Assembly: GCF_900113735.1 (NCBI RefSeq)
Contig: NZ_FOQM01000002.1
Location: forward strand, 434,001-498,000
Direction: 5' to 3'
Length of the DNA stretch: 64,000 bases
Source of the DNA: Bradyrhizobium sp. Gha
GTDB lineage: Bacteria > Pseudomonadota > Alphaproteobacteria > Rhizobiales > Xanthobacteraceae
In this document: positions 53,840-62,801 of the stretch, piece after piece
How positions within the stretch are numbered: the stretch's first letter is position 1
Layout: the number at the start of each line of letters is the position of its first letter
Notes under the pieces: generated by a model
The model's database searches: none
Seen by the model: the letters and a program-made list of their open reading frames with translations, nothing else
What the model was told of the DNA's origin: nothing
Program-made: the position numbers and the translations under genes

Positions 53840-54475
53840 ATGACGATACGGTCTGCGCGTCCCGAAGACGCCGATTTCATCGCAAGTACTATCCTGTCAT
53901 CGATGCGCGGCCACCGGTCGCGCGGCTGGTTCGACGTTGCGCTCGACTGGCCTCAATCCAATTGCCTCGATTTCATCGCGCGCGTTGCCACGGCCCGCGC
54001 GATATCGATGTGGCACGTCTCGCAGTTCCTGGTCGCGGAGATCGACGGAAAGCCGGTCGCGGCGCTCTGCGCCGTGCCTGCGGCGAACACCGGGATTTTG
54101 GCCTGGCGCGCGATTGAGGAGGTCGGTTTCGCGACCGGGCTCGCAGCATCAGAGCTCGAAGCCATCCGCCAACGCGGCACGTATTCGCGGGCCTGCTGGG
54201 TGCAGGGCGGCGAAGGCGACTGGATGATCGAGCATGTCGCCACCGAGCCCGCCTATCGTGGTCGCGGTCTCGTGCAGGCGTTGATCGCACGCGCGCTGCA
54301 AAACGGCCGGGCGGCCGGATTTGCCCGCGCGACGATCTCTTTCCTGATAGGCAACGACCCCGCCGAGCGCGCTTACGCCAAGGCCGGGTTCGACCTTGCT
54401 GAAGAGAAACGCGATCCCTCGTTTGAAGCAATCATCGGCGCGCCGGGCTTTCGCATGTTCGCGCGGGCGATCTGA
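53840..54475 (+). CDS. GNAT-family N-acetyltransferase
   Basis: The 211-residue protein has the GNAT fold: MTIRSARPEDADFIASTIL at the N-terminus, and the acetyl-CoA-binding segment IEHVATEPAYRGRGLVQALI with the R/QxxGxG/A signature. ERAYAKAGFDLAEEKRD follows. GNAT enzymes acetylate small molecules, antibiotics or protein N-termini; the substrate cannot be assigned. It begins 22 bases after scoB, so cotranscription is likely, though a functional link to ketone metabolism is not obvious. Confidence 0.9.
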   Translation: MTIRSARPEDADFIASTILSSMRGHRSRGWFDVALDWPQSNCLDFIARVATARAISMWHVSQFLVAEIDGKPVAALCAVPAANTGILAWRAIEEVGFATGLAASELEAIRQRGTYSRACWVQGGEGDWMIEHVATEPAYRGRGLVQALIARALQNGRAAGFARATISFLIGNDPAERAYAKAGFDLAEEKRDPSFEAIIGAPGFRMFARAI

Positions 54476-54539
54476 TCGCGCCGCGCCGGCACGGGCGGTT
54501 GACAGCAGCGCATGCGCCTCAACCCGTCGTTGCGCCGGG

Positions 54540-55577
54540 CTAGGCCGCGGAGGTTGACGGAATGTCGGCCGGCCTGGCCCGCGGCCGCATGCCCTTGCGC
54601 CATTCCGTGACGGTGCAACCGAAGTGGCCGCGGAACCAGCGGGCCATGGCGCTCTGGGCGGAGAAGCCAAGCTGTGCGGCGATGTCAGCCAGCGGGCGGT
54701 CGGGATCCGAGATCAGCTGGGTCACGAGATCGGCGCGCTGCGCTTCGAGAATCGCGGAGAAGCTGGTCCCGGCTTCTGCGAGGTGACGGTGGATGGTGCG
54801 GCGGGTGCAGGCGAGATGCTCGGCCACGCGCTCGACGGTGCAGTCGCCGCTCGCGAGCAGGATGCGCACGACCTCGTCGACCTTCTCCTCCCAACTTGCC
54901 GGCCGGTTTTCGATCGCCTCGATCCGCTTGCGTAAGTAGCTCGCGATCAGGGGATGCGCGCTCGGAATCCGCCGCTCCATGTCGTGCGCCGACAGCAGGA
55001 TCGCATCCTCCTCCGCGTTGAAGATCACGCGGCCGCCGAAAAACTCGTGGTAGCGCTTGCGATCGCGTGGTGGCGGATAATGCAGGTGCACCTCCAGCGG
55101 CCGCCAGTCGCTGCTGAACAACGACTGGATGATGCGATGGACGCTGCCGAGCGCCATGTCGATCGACTGCCGCGGCGCGGTCGGCTGTCGACCGCGCAGA
55201 TGCAGCGTCAGCGTCACGGTCTGCTTGTCCCTGGCGACGTCGAGCTTCATGCCGTCGTGGTGGACATGGATGAAGCGGGAGAAAGCTTCGATGGCCTCAC
55301 CGACGGTTGCCTGTTCGCGCACGATCAGGCCGACCGCGCCGAAATTGGTCAGTCCGCCGTGCTCGGCGAGCCGCAGGCCAAAATCTTCAGCACCGGAAAC
55401 CTCTGCCGACATTTCGAGCAGGCGACGCAGACTTGCGACGGCGATCGGGGTATCCGGCTTGTCGAGGACGGCCAGCGGCAGCCTCGCCTTGCGCATCATA
55501 TATTTGGGGTCGAGCCCGACCGACCGGGCGACGTCCGGGTAACAGCTCAGGCCTGCGCTGCGAATGAGGTCGGTCAT
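54540..55577 (-). CDS. AraC-family transcriptional regulator
   Basis: The 345-residue regulator has an N-terminal ligand-binding domain of the Arabinose-binding/AraC_N type (about 15-200, including LLEMSAEVSGAEDFGLRLAE). The C-terminal AraC domain has two helix-turn-helix motifs: VAEHLACTRRTIHRHLAEAG and DIAAQLGFSAQSAMARWFRG. The ATG at 55577 is preferred over an upstream codon because the extra residues are not protein-like. AraC proteins of this group often control lipid or virulence genes. It is divergent from the FixJ-like gene, and could act on it or on the scoAB/GNAT side; no site is visible. Confidence 0.92.
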   Translation of the reverse strand: MTDLIRSAGLSCYPDVARSVGLDPKYMMRKARLPLAVLDKPDTPIAVASLRRLLEMSAEVSGAEDFGLRLAEHGGLTNFGAVGLIVREQATVGEAIEAFSRFIHVHHDGMKLDVARDKQTVTLTLHLRGRQPTAPRQSIDMALGSVHRIIQSLFSSDWRPLEVHLHYPPPRDRKRYHEFFGGRVIFNAEEDAILLSAHDMERRIPSAHPLIASYLRKRIEAIENRPASWEEKVDEVVRILLASGDCTVERVAEHLACTRRTIHRHLAEAGTSFSAILEAQRADLVTQLISDPDRPLADIAAQLGFSAQSAMARWFRGHFGCTVTEWRKGMRPRARPADIPSTSAA

Positions 55578-55778
55578 GCGACTCGTCCCTGTCAGCCATT
55601 CCCGCAGATGTCCCGAAATGTAAAGTTTCTGTCCCGATCCGTCAAATCCGGGCACAGGGTGGAACATACATAGGGGAAAGCGAAGCACCGGCGCCAATGC
55701 GGTGCGGAAGACGGCGGGGCGCGATGAAGCCGCCTGGCCGTCTCATTTCCTTTGACCAAGACATTGCTGGATCGGATT

Positions 55779-56399
55779 ATGCCGGGGAATATGCTTTCCA
55801 AGGGTGAGGTATTCGTCATCGAAACCGACGCCGCCTCCCGCGAACAATTGTCCGACGCGCTCCAGCGGAGCGCCTATGACGTGATCTGCTTTGCCGACGG
55901 CGCGTCGCTGTTGTCGGAAGCCAGGGCGCGGATGCCGGCCTGTGTCGTGCTCGAGATGCCGCCGGATCGTTCCGCGCTGGATGTGCTCAAGCGCCTGCGC
56001 GAGGAAAATTGCATGGCGCCGGTGCTGGTGACGTCGGCGAACGGCAGCATCGCGATGGCGGTCGATGCCATCAAGAGCGGTGCGGCCGATTTCATCGAGA
56101 AGCCGTTTCGCACCCACGAGGTGGTCGATCGGATCGATGCCGCGATCGACGAATCCGTGCAGCCGGATTTAAGCCGGCGACGCTGGCCGCCCGATTGCGA
56201 ACCCCTGACCGCGCGCGAAGGTGACGTCCTGGCGCATCTCGCCGCCGGCCTGACCAACAAGGAGGTCGCCCGGCGCATGCATCTGAGCGCACGCACGGTC
56301 GAGGGCTATCGCGCCAGCATCTTGAAGAAGTGCGGCGCCAGGAACGTGACCGATCTGCTTCGCCGCATCTTCGGCCAGGGTTCGCCGACCAGGGTCTGA
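55779..56399 (+). CDS. FixJ/NarL-family response regulator with Glu at the phospho-acceptor site
   Basis: The 206-residue protein has a receiver domain (about 10-125) and a LuxR-type helix-turn-helix (LTAREGDVLAHLAAGLTNKE, then HLSARTVEGYRASILKKCGA). Compared with FixJ (VIDDD, VVSDVRMP), this receiver reads VIETD and VVLEMPP, so Glu59 replaces the phosphorylated Asp; one of the acidic metal ligands is also changed (Glu-Thr-Asp). The conserved Thr/Ser (LVTSANG) and Lys108 (FIEKPF) remain. This suggests a pseudo-receiver, perhaps permanently in an active-like state. The start is uncertain: ATG 55779 is used, with an upstream TTG (55752) and an ATG at 55791 possible. No histidine kinase gene is adjacent. 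Confidence 0.85.
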   Translation: MPGNMLSKGEVFVIETDAASREQLSDALQRSAYDVICFADGASLLSEARARMPACVVLEMPPDRSALDVLKRLREENCMAPVLVTSANGSIAMAVDAIKSGAADFIEKPFRTHEVVDRIDAAIDESVQPDLSRRRWPPDCEPLTAREGDVLAHLAAGLTNKEVARRMHLSARTVEGYRASILKKCGARNVTDLLRRIFGQGSPTRV

Positions 56400-56581
56400 A
56401 AGTTGATTTCTAGTGGTGCCGCGGCGCGATGACGCGTTCCGCGGCCATGGTGCTGCCGCAGCTGCGCCCAACGGAAACCCCAATCGAACCGGTTCCTTCG
56501 CTGCCGCGTCCTACCACGATGGCGCGGCGTGTTTTCGCGCGCCCAGTTGGCTGCGCGACGGTATCGGCAGGGAGAAATTGG

Positions 56582-58267
56582 ATGCGCACGATCCCAAAAT
56601 GTCTGACGACGACGAGCCTGGTTCTGATGGCCACCGCGCTCGCCTCGCCCTCATGGGCTGCCGATGTGGACGCCACATCGGCCATCGACACCGTCACCGT
56701 CTATCCCGACGGTGCCACCGTCACCCGCGTGATCGCGATCGACCTCGCGGCCGGCGACTCGACGCTGGTCGCGAAGGATTTTCCGCTCTCGCTCGATCCG
56801 TCCTCCCTCCGCGTCGAAGGTGAGGCCGGCGCGAAGCTCACCATCGGTACCATCGATGCGCGGCCGCCGCGCACGGCGCCGCCGGTCAATGTCCCCGAGC
56901 TCGACAAGCGCATCGAGGCGCTGAAGGACGAGCGCGCGGATCTGCAAGGCGCGATCGATGCGGCCACAGCCCGGCGCAAATTCGCGCAACGCTTCGCCGA
57001 AGCCTCTCCCGCCGGTCTCGGCGACAAGGGCGAGGCGCGCCCGATCACCGAATGGCGTGCGGCCTTTACCGCCGTGGCTGACGAAGTCGCGGCCGCGGAC
57101 ACCACGATCCGTGATGCCGCGCGAAAGCAGCGCGAGATCGATCGGCAGATCGCGCAACTCGAAGCCGACCGGTCGGCCAAGCCGCCGAGCAAGCTCGAGG
57201 TCCGCATCGATGTCGCCTCCGCAGCTGCGACCAAGGCGACGCTGCGGGTGACTTACGCCGTGCGCAATGCGCGTTGGGTCCCGCTTTACGATGCCCGGCT
57301 CGATACCGGCGCCAAGGACCGCAAGCCGCAGCTCGAGCTGGTCCGCCGCGCCGAGGTCACGCAATCGACCGGCGAGGACTGGTCGAATGTCGCGCTCGGC
57401 GTTTCCACGGTCCGTATCGCCCGTGGCGGCAGTGCGCCGGAGCTGGGCTCGCTGGTGGCGCAATATCCGCAACTGCCGAAGCCGCGGGCGCTGGGCTCGG
57501 CCGCGGATACGGCCGTGCCGGCGCCTGCATCTGCGCCGGCATTGCGAAAGATGGAGGCGACACGAAGCAGGGAGGAATTTGATCTGCCGGCCCAGCGTGC
57601 CGACGAGCAGCAGGCGGTCCCCGAGATCGGAGATTTCCAGGCCACCTTCAAGATTCCCGGCCGCGTCAGTCTTGGTGCCGCCGAGGGCACGAAGAGCCTG
57701 CGCATCGCCGCGATGAGCGTGCCCGCTGATCTCGCGGTACGCGCCGCACCGGTGCAGGACCCCACCGCCTTCCTCGAAGCCAGCTTCAAGCAGACCGACG
57801 ACACCACGTTGTTGCCTGGCAAGGTCGCGATCTACCGCGACGGCATCTTCGTCGGCCGCGGCAAGCTCTCGGCATCGGCCAAGGACGACATCGTCCGGCT
57901 CGGCTTCGGCGCCGACGACAAGGTCAAGATCGAACGCGCGGTGCTCAGGCGCAACGAGGGCTCGGCCGGCCTCCTGGTCACGACGTCGAAAACCGACGAG
58001 CGCGCGTTCAAGACCACTGTCCGGAACGGCCACGACTTCCCGATCCACGTCGCGATCGAGGACCAGCTGCCGGTCAGCGAGAACGAGGACATCGTCGTCG
58101 AGATGCTGCCCGCGACCACGCCGCCCACGGCCAAGGATATCCGCGACAAGCGCGGCGTGCTGGAATGGTCGTTCGACGCCAAGCCCGGCGAGGTCCGCGA
58201 CATCAACTTCGCCTGGCGCGTCCGCTGGCCGAAGGACAAGAACGTGGTGATCGTACCGTCGGGCTAG
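56582..58267 (+). CDS. DUF4139 domain protein
   Basis: The 561-residue protein has a signal peptide (SLVLMATALASPSWA, cut near residue 28). The N-terminal domain VTVYPDGATVTRVIAIDLAA and the DUF4139 region (VRNARWVPLYDARLDTGAKD, EVTQSTGEDWSNVALGVSTV) match the mucoidy-inhibitor-A-like family, and a helical stretch (about 100-200, LDKRIEALKDERADLQGAID) lies between. The function of the family is unknown; periplasmic location is predicted. AGGGAG seven bases before the ATG decides the start. It is convergent with the second CUT1 importer and separated from it by a perfect hairpin. Confidence 0.85.
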   Translation: MRTIPKCLTTTSLVLMATALASPSWAADVDATSAIDTVTVYPDGATVTRVIAIDLAAGDSTLVAKDFPLSLDPSSLRVEGEAGAKLTIGTIDARPPRTAPPVNVPELDKRIEALKDERADLQGAIDAATARRKFAQRFAEASPAGLGDKGEARPITEWRAAFTAVADEVAAADTTIRDAARKQREIDRQIAQLEADRSAKPPSKLEVRIDVASAAATKATLRVTYAVRNARWVPLYDARLDTGAKDRKPQLELVRRAEVTQSTGEDWSNVALGVSTVRIARGGSAPELGSLVAQYPQLPKPRALGSAADTAVPAPASAPALRKMEATRSREEFDLPAQRADEQQAVPEIGDFQATFKIPGRVSLGAAEGTKSLRIAAMSVPADLAVRAAPVQDPTAFLEASFKQTDDTTLLPGKVAIYRDGIFVGRGKLSASAKDDIVRLGFGADDKVKIERAVLRRNEGSAGLLVTTSKTDERAFKTTVRNGHDFPIHVAIEDQLPVSENEDIVVEMLPATTPPTAKDIRDKRGVLEWSFDAKPGEVRDINFAWRVRWPKDKNVVIVPSG

Positions 58268-58291
58268 GTTGCTCGCCACGGAGGAAGTGCG

Positions 58292-58320
58292 CTCCCTCCC
58301 CCCGCACGCGGGGGAGGGAG
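58292..58320. terminator. Perfect 11-bp hairpin between convergent genes
   Basis: CTCCCTCCCCC and GGGGGAGGGAG are exact reverse complements with a 7-base loop, lying between the DUF4139 stop codon and the MalG-type stop codon. Its placement suggests a bidirectional transcript end, although no T-run follows on either side. Similar C/G-rich stems recur in Bradyrhizobium spacers as I recall. Confidence 0.55.
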
Positions 58321-58329
58321 AGGATAGAG

Positions 58330-59232
58330 CTATTCCTTGACCGCGCCGGTGAGCGAAGACACGTAGTAGTCCACGAACAGCGAATAGAAGATCGCGACCG
58401 GCAGCGAGCCGAGCAGCGAGCCCGCCATCAGCGCGCCCCATTGGTAGACGTCGCCGGTGACGAGCTCGGTCAGGATCGCGACCGGCACGGTCTTGTTGGC
58501 GCCGCTCTGGATGAAGGCGAGCGCGTAGATGAACTCGTTCCAGGATAGCGTGAAAGAAAAGATGCCAGCCGAGATCAGCCCGGGCACGGCGAGGGGCAGC
58601 GTAATCCGCCGCAGTATCTGCAACCGCGTCGCGCCGTCGACCAGCGCGCATTCCTCGAGCTCGTACGGTATCGACTTGAAATAGCCGATCAGCAGCCAGG
58701 TGCAGAACGGCACCAGGAAAGTCGGGTAGACCAGGATCAGGGCCAGCGGCGAGTCGAACAGGCCGAACTGCACCACCACCGTGGCGAGCGGGATGAACAG
58801 GATCGACGGCGGCACGAGGTAAGCGAGATAGATGCCGAGCCCGACATAAGCGCTGCCGCGGAAGCGCAGGCGCTCGATGGCGTAGGCGGCAAGCGTGCTC
58901 GCGACCAGCGACAGCGTGGTCGCCCCGATCGCCACCAGCATCGTCGTCCACAGCCAGCGCGGATAGGACGTGTCGAACAGCAGGTGCTTGATATGCGCCA
59001 GCGTCGGGGACGAGATCCAGAACGGGTTGTGCTCCCGGTAGTTCAGCAGCTCCGCGTTCGGCTTGAACGAGGTGATCGCCATCCAGTAGAACGGAAACAG
59101 TAGGATCAGGACGAAGCAGCCGAGCGGCAGATAGATCATCATCAGTCGGCGCAGCCCGGAATCCCAGGCCATGGTGTCGGGTGCGGCTTTGGCGTCAGCG
59201 ACGGCGGCGCGTTGCGCGACGGTGTCAGTCAT
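58330..59232 (-). CDS. CUT1 sugar ABC transporter permease, MalG type (second importer)
   Basis: The 300-residue permease has six membrane helices and the coupling loop LEECALVDGATRLQILRRIT, in which Cys takes the place of the usual second Ala of EAA. It follows the MalF-type gene, whose stop overlaps its start by eight bases, and ends the operon. With its partner it forms the membrane part of a second carbohydrate importer; the ATPase must be encoded elsewhere. Confidence 0.92.
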   Translation of the reverse strand: MTDTVAQRAAVADAKAAPDTMAWDSGLRRLMMIYLPLGCFVLILLFPFYWMAITSFKPNAELLNYREHNPFWISSPTLAHIKHLLFDTSYPRWLWTTMLVAIGATTLSLVASTLAAYAIERLRFRGSAYVGLGIYLAYLVPPSILFIPLATVVVQFGLFDSPLALILVYPTFLVPFCTWLLIGYFKSIPYELEECALVDGATRLQILRRITLPLAVPGLISAGIFSFTLSWNEFIYALAFIQSGANKTVPVAILTELVTGDVYQWGALMAGSLLGSLPVAIFYSLFVDYYVSSLTGAVKE

Positions 59233-60181
59233 TGGCCTCTCCCTGCTGCCATTTGCGGCGCGCCAGGCCGAAATAGGAAAACAGCGTCGCGAACACCAGG
59301 AACGGGATCATCGACACCGCGATGGCCGCGCCTTCGCCGAGCTCGCCGCCGGCGATGCCGCGCTGGAACGCGAGTGTGGCCAGCAAATGCGTCGAGTTGC
59401 CGGGACCGCCGCGGGTGATCGCATAGACCAGCTGGAAGTCGGTGAAGGTGAAGATGATCGAGAAGGTCATGACGATGGCAAGGATCGGCATCATCATCGG
59501 GAAGGTGATGTAGCGGAAGCGCTGCCAGGAACTGGCGCCGTCGAGCATCGCAGCCTCGTAGAGCGAGGGCGAGATGGTCTGCAGTCCCGCCAGCAGCGAG
59601 ATCGCGACGAAAGGAATGCCGCGCCAGATGTTGGCGGCGATCAGCGAGAACCGCGCCGGCCAGGGCGAGCCCAGGAAGTCGATGTTGCTGTCGCGCCAAT
59701 GCAGCACGTCGACCAGCAGATAGGAGATGATCGAGAATTGCGGATCGTAGATCCACCAGAACGCCAGGGCCGACAGCACCGTCGGTACGATCCACGGCAA
59801 CAGGATGATCGCGCGCAAGAGGCTCTTGAAGGGAAAATGGTTGTTGAGCAGCAGCGCGAGCCAGAAGCCGAGCGCAAACTTCCCGAAAGTCGCGATACCA
59901 GTGTAGACCACGCTGTAGAACACCGCGTTCCACCACAGCGGATCGCTGAGCAGATACTGGAAATTGTCGAGGCCGACGAAGATCCCCTTCTGGCCGATCG
60001 TGGTGTCGGTAAAGGCGAGCCAGATGCCGAGCCCCAGCGGATAGGTCAGAAACACCGCCAGTAACCCGATCGCAGGCGCGAGGCACATCGCGATCAAAAA
60101 CGGCTTGTAGTCGAACAGGCGGACCAGCCAGTTCGGTTGCCGCTGGGCCAGCGCAGGGGAGGAGAGGGTGGTCACGGACAT
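59225..60181 (-). CDS. CUT1 sugar ABC transporter permease, MalF type (second importer)
   Basis: The 318-residue permease has six membrane helices and the coupling loop YEAAMLDGASSWQRFRYITF. An N-terminal cytoplasmic segment (about 1-25) precedes the first helix. Its stop overlaps the MalG-type start by eight bases. The spacer to the upstream binding-protein gene is 138 bases and is largely filled by an 87-bp palindromic repeat, which could reduce permease expression relative to the binding protein. Confidence 0.92.
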   Translation of the reverse strand: MSVTTLSSPALAQRQPNWLVRLFDYKPFLIAMCLAPAIGLLAVFLTYPLGLGIWLAFTDTTIGQKGIFVGLDNFQYLLSDPLWWNAVFYSVVYTGIATFGKFALGFWLALLLNNHFPFKSLLRAIILLPWIVPTVLSALAFWWIYDPQFSIISYLLVDVLHWRDSNIDFLGSPWPARFSLIAANIWRGIPFVAISLLAGLQTISPSLYEAAMLDGASSWQRFRYITFPMMMPILAIVMTFSIIFTFTDFQLVYAITRGGPGNSTHLLATLAFQRGIAGGELGEGAAIAVSMIPFLVFATLFSYFGLARRKWQQGEAND

Positions 60182-60215
60182 CAGGGCGTTGTCCTGTTCT
60201 GGAAAGTCACTCCAT

Positions 60216-60302
60216 CGTCATTGCGAGGAACGAAGCGACGAAGCAAATCCAGGCTCTCGCTGCGTGGATGGGCCGGATTGCTTCGCTGCGCTCGCAATGA
60301 CG
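60216..60302. repeat. 87-bp palindromic repeat element (GTCATTGCGAG type), inside an operon
   Basis: It has 12-bp terminal inverted repeats CGTCATTGCGAG / CTCGCAATGACG and inner arms GAAGCAAATCCAG / CGGATTGCTTC. It is a shorter form of the element at 7277-7394. It occupies the spacer between the binding-protein and MalF-type genes of the second CUT1 importer, so it would be transcribed. Confidence 0.8.
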
Positions 60303-60319
60303 GTCGCTCGTCGTCGGCG

Positions 60320-61663
60320 TTACCTCTGTCGCCTGAAGTAGCGCTTGCAGCGCTGCTCGGCTTCTGCGGCCGCAGCCTCCGGCGTGGCAGCGCCGGTCGC
60401 AACGGAGGCGAACATCTGGATCAGCACGTAGTCCGCGCTGACCGCACCCGTTGCCGTCGAGATCGGTCCCTTGTAGCCGTCGTAATAGGTGCTGTTCATG
60501 GTGTCCTTGAAGATCTTCACCTTCGGATCTCCTGACCACACGGCCGCGTCGGCATAGGCCGCAAGGGGCTGCGCCCAATAGCCCGAATTGGCATTGAGCC
60601 ACGGCTCGTACTGATCCGTCTCCAGCATGTATTGCAGCAACGCCTTTGCGGCGTTGGGATATTGACTGTGCTTGAACACCATGGCGTTCAGCGTCAGGCC
60701 CGCCATCGGCGAGATCTTGGCGACGCCTTTCGGCAGCAATTGATGCTCGCTGTCGTCGGCGATCGCCTTGGTCGCAGGATCGTTCTTCAGCGAGAAATAC
60801 AGCGACACGCCGTTGGCCGTCAGCGAGATCTCCTGCGCGGAATAAGCGCGATTGTTACTGACGTCGTTCCACGATGTGGTGCCGGCGATGAAGGTTGGAT
60901 ACAGCTGCTTGACCCAGTTTAGCGCGGCGATGGTCTCCTTGCTGTTGATGGTGACGTTACCTTCTTCGTCGAGCAGGGCCGCGTTGTGCGACCATAGCGC
61001 CCAGCTGGCAAAGCCGTTGCCATCGCCCTTGGCGTTGCCGAGCGCGAAGCCTGCCGGCTTGCCGGCCTTCTGCAGCTTCTGGCAGAGGTCGAGGATGCCG
61101 GCATGGTCTTCCGGCACCTTGTCGAAGCCCACCGACTGCAGGATCGATTTGCGGTAGATCAACGGACCTGCGGACGCACCGAACGGCAGGCCGATCCAGG
61201 TCTCGCTCTTGTTCTTCTTGCCGTAGCGCTGCGCCAGCGGCAGCCAGCCGCCGTAACGCTTGCCCAGATAGTCGGCGACATCGGTCAGCTCGATCAGCTT
61301 GTCGATATAGATGTGCGGCGCATCGGAGAAGCCGATGATGATGTCGGGGCCGGCGCCTGAATTGGCCGTCACCGCGGTCTGCTGGGCGATGTCCTCCCAG
61401 CCGACGAAATCGACCTTGACCTCGACGCCGGTGGCCTTGGTGAACTTGGCCGCATTGGCGCGGAACACGTCTTCGTCGGCCTGGACGAAGCGCACCGGCC
61501 GCAGCATGCGAAGCGTCGCGCCCTTCTCGATCGGCAGTTTAGGGGCGGGGACGTCCGCTGCCTTGATCGTGGATTGAGCATGCGCCGGCGCGCCTGATGC
61601 CGCGACAGCCGCAGCGGACAGGCCCAGCGCCAAGGCATCACGACGTGTGATGTCGTTCCTCAT
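60320..61663 (-). CDS. Tat-exported sugar-binding protein of a CUT1 importer
   Basis: The 447-residue protein starts with a probable twin-arginine signal (MRNDITRRDALALGLSAAAV; the RR precedes a hydrophobic core ending near PAHAQ). The two-domain solute-binding fold follows: ATLRMLRPVRFVQADEDVFR, GPDIIIGFSDAPHIYIDKLI, and the DEEGNVTINSKETIAAL and FIAGTTSWNDVSNNRAYSAQ regions. GGGAGGAA before the ATG decides the start. The ligand is unknown; it is downstream of a 2-hydroxyacid dehydrogenase gene in the same direction, so an acidic sugar or polyol is possible. Confidence 0.9.
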   Translation of the reverse strand: MRNDITRRDALALGLSAAAVAASGAPAHAQSTIKAADVPAPKLPIEKGATLRMLRPVRFVQADEDVFRANAAKFTKATGVEVKVDFVGWEDIAQQTAVTANSGAGPDIIIGFSDAPHIYIDKLIELTDVADYLGKRYGGWLPLAQRYGKKNKSETWIGLPFGASAGPLIYRKSILQSVGFDKVPEDHAGILDLCQKLQKAGKPAGFALGNAKGDGNGFASWALWSHNAALLDEEGNVTINSKETIAALNWVKQLYPTFIAGTTSWNDVSNNRAYSAQEISLTANGVSLYFSLKNDPATKAIADDSEHQLLPKGVAKISPMAGLTLNAMVFKHSQYPNAAKALLQYMLETDQYEPWLNANSGYWAQPLAAYADAAVWSGDPKVKIFKDTMNSTYYDGYKGPISTATGAVSADYVLIQMFASVATGAATPEAAAAEAEQRCKRYFRRQR

Positions 61664-61757
61664 CAGTTCCTCCCTGTGATGTCTCCCTTCCCGGCGTTGA
61701 TCGCCGGTGAAGGGCCGTCTCGGTCTTTTTGCCGCGGCGCCTGTTGCGCCGGCCGCC

Positions 61758-62801
61758 TCAGCTGTTGGGCCCGCGATCCATGCTGACGGGCTGCCAGCGG
61801 CGGAGCGCGGTGTCTTGCAGCACCGACGGATTGACACAGCTTACCGGCCACATGCCCTGAAGCACCAGTGACAATTCGTAGCCCACCCGGCGCTTGCGGG
61901 CCTCATCGAATCGTGCCGAGGCCGAGGCGACATGGGCGGTCAGGGTCACGTTCTCCATGCTCAGGAGCGGGTTGTTGTGCGGCGGCGGTTCCTTTTCCAG
62001 CACGTCGAGGGCGGCGTGCGCGATCCAGCCTTCCTGCAGCGCCTTGATCAGGCTCTCCTCGTCGACCGTGGCGCCGCGCCCCGTATTGATGAAGATCGAG
62101 CCCTTCTTCATCTGACGAAAATGCTTCTCGGTCAGCATGTGATGCACTTCAGGCCGGGCGGGGGCGTGCATCGACACGAAGTCGGACTGCGACAGCACCT
62201 CGTTGAGCGTCGCCGGCATCACGCCGTGGTCGTACATCAGCGTTTCCTGGATGAAGGGATCGTAGGCCATCATGCGCAGTCCGAACGGCGCGGCACGCTT
62301 CGCAACCGCACGCGCGACGCGGCCGAACGAGATGAAGCCGAGCGTCTGGCCCATCAATCGCGGGATTTTCAGCAGCGCGGGCCGGCCCTCGGACCAGCGG
62401 CCGGTGCGCACCATCTTGTCCTGCTCGATCAGCCGGCGGAAGCCTGCCAGCAGCAGCATCATGGCGTGGTCGGCGACCTCCTCGATGAAGGTATCAGGGA
62501 TGTTGGTGACCGGAATGCCGCGCGCGGTGGCGGCCTTGATGTCGACGCTGTCGACGCCGACCGAGCCGAGCGTGATGACCTTGCAGTTCTCCAGCGCGTC
62601 GATGATGTTTTTGGTGATCGGAATGCCCTTGGCGTAGATCGCGTCGGCATTTCTGGCGGCGGCGATGAACTCCGCCTCGTCGGCCGGCCCCTCGACGATC
62701 TCGGCATCGATCGGATCGAGCGCCTCGCGTTCGTAGGAATAATCGCTGCCCGCGACCGTGAAGCTCGCGCCCTTCGGCGTCACCACCCTGTATTTCGGCA
62801 T
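61758..62801 (-). CDS. D-2-hydroxyacid dehydrogenase with a degenerate NAD-binding loop
   Basis: The 347-residue enzyme has the D-2-hydroxyacid dehydrogenase architecture of the CtBP/phosphoglycerate-dehydrogenase type. Catalytic residues are intact: Arg242 in NTGRGATVD, Glu271 in DVLEKEP and His290 in LTAHVAS. VTNIPDTFIEEVADHA is also typical. The dinucleotide loop that is normally GxGxxG reads SFGRVA (158-163), so two of three glycines are replaced. Asp181 (AYDPF) after the following strand suggests NAD rather than NADP. It heads the second CUT1 operon, 94 bases upstream of the binding protein, so it probably acts on the transported compound or its derivative. Confidence 0.85.
   Translation of the reverse strand: MPKYRVVTPKGASFTVAGSDYSYEREALDPIDAEIVEGPADEAEFIAAARNADAIYAKGIPITKNIIDALENCKVITLGSVGVDSVDIKAATARGIPVTNIPDTFIEEVADHAMMLLLAGFRRLIEQDKMVRTGRWSEGRPALLKIPRLMGQTLGFISFGRVARAVAKRAAPFGLRMMAYDPFIQETLMYDHGVMPATLNEVLSQSDFVSMHAPARPEVHHMLTEKHFRQMKKGSIFINTGRGATVDEESLIKALQEGWIAHAALDVLEKEPPPHNNPLLSMENVTLTAHVASASARFDEARKRRVGYELSLVLQGMWPVSCVNPSVLQDTALRRWQPVSMDRGPNS

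Noticed and set aside
56651..58951. 766-codon minus-strand frame across DUF4139 and the MalG-type gene
   Set aside because: It spans two supported genes in other frames and has the usual antisense composition.
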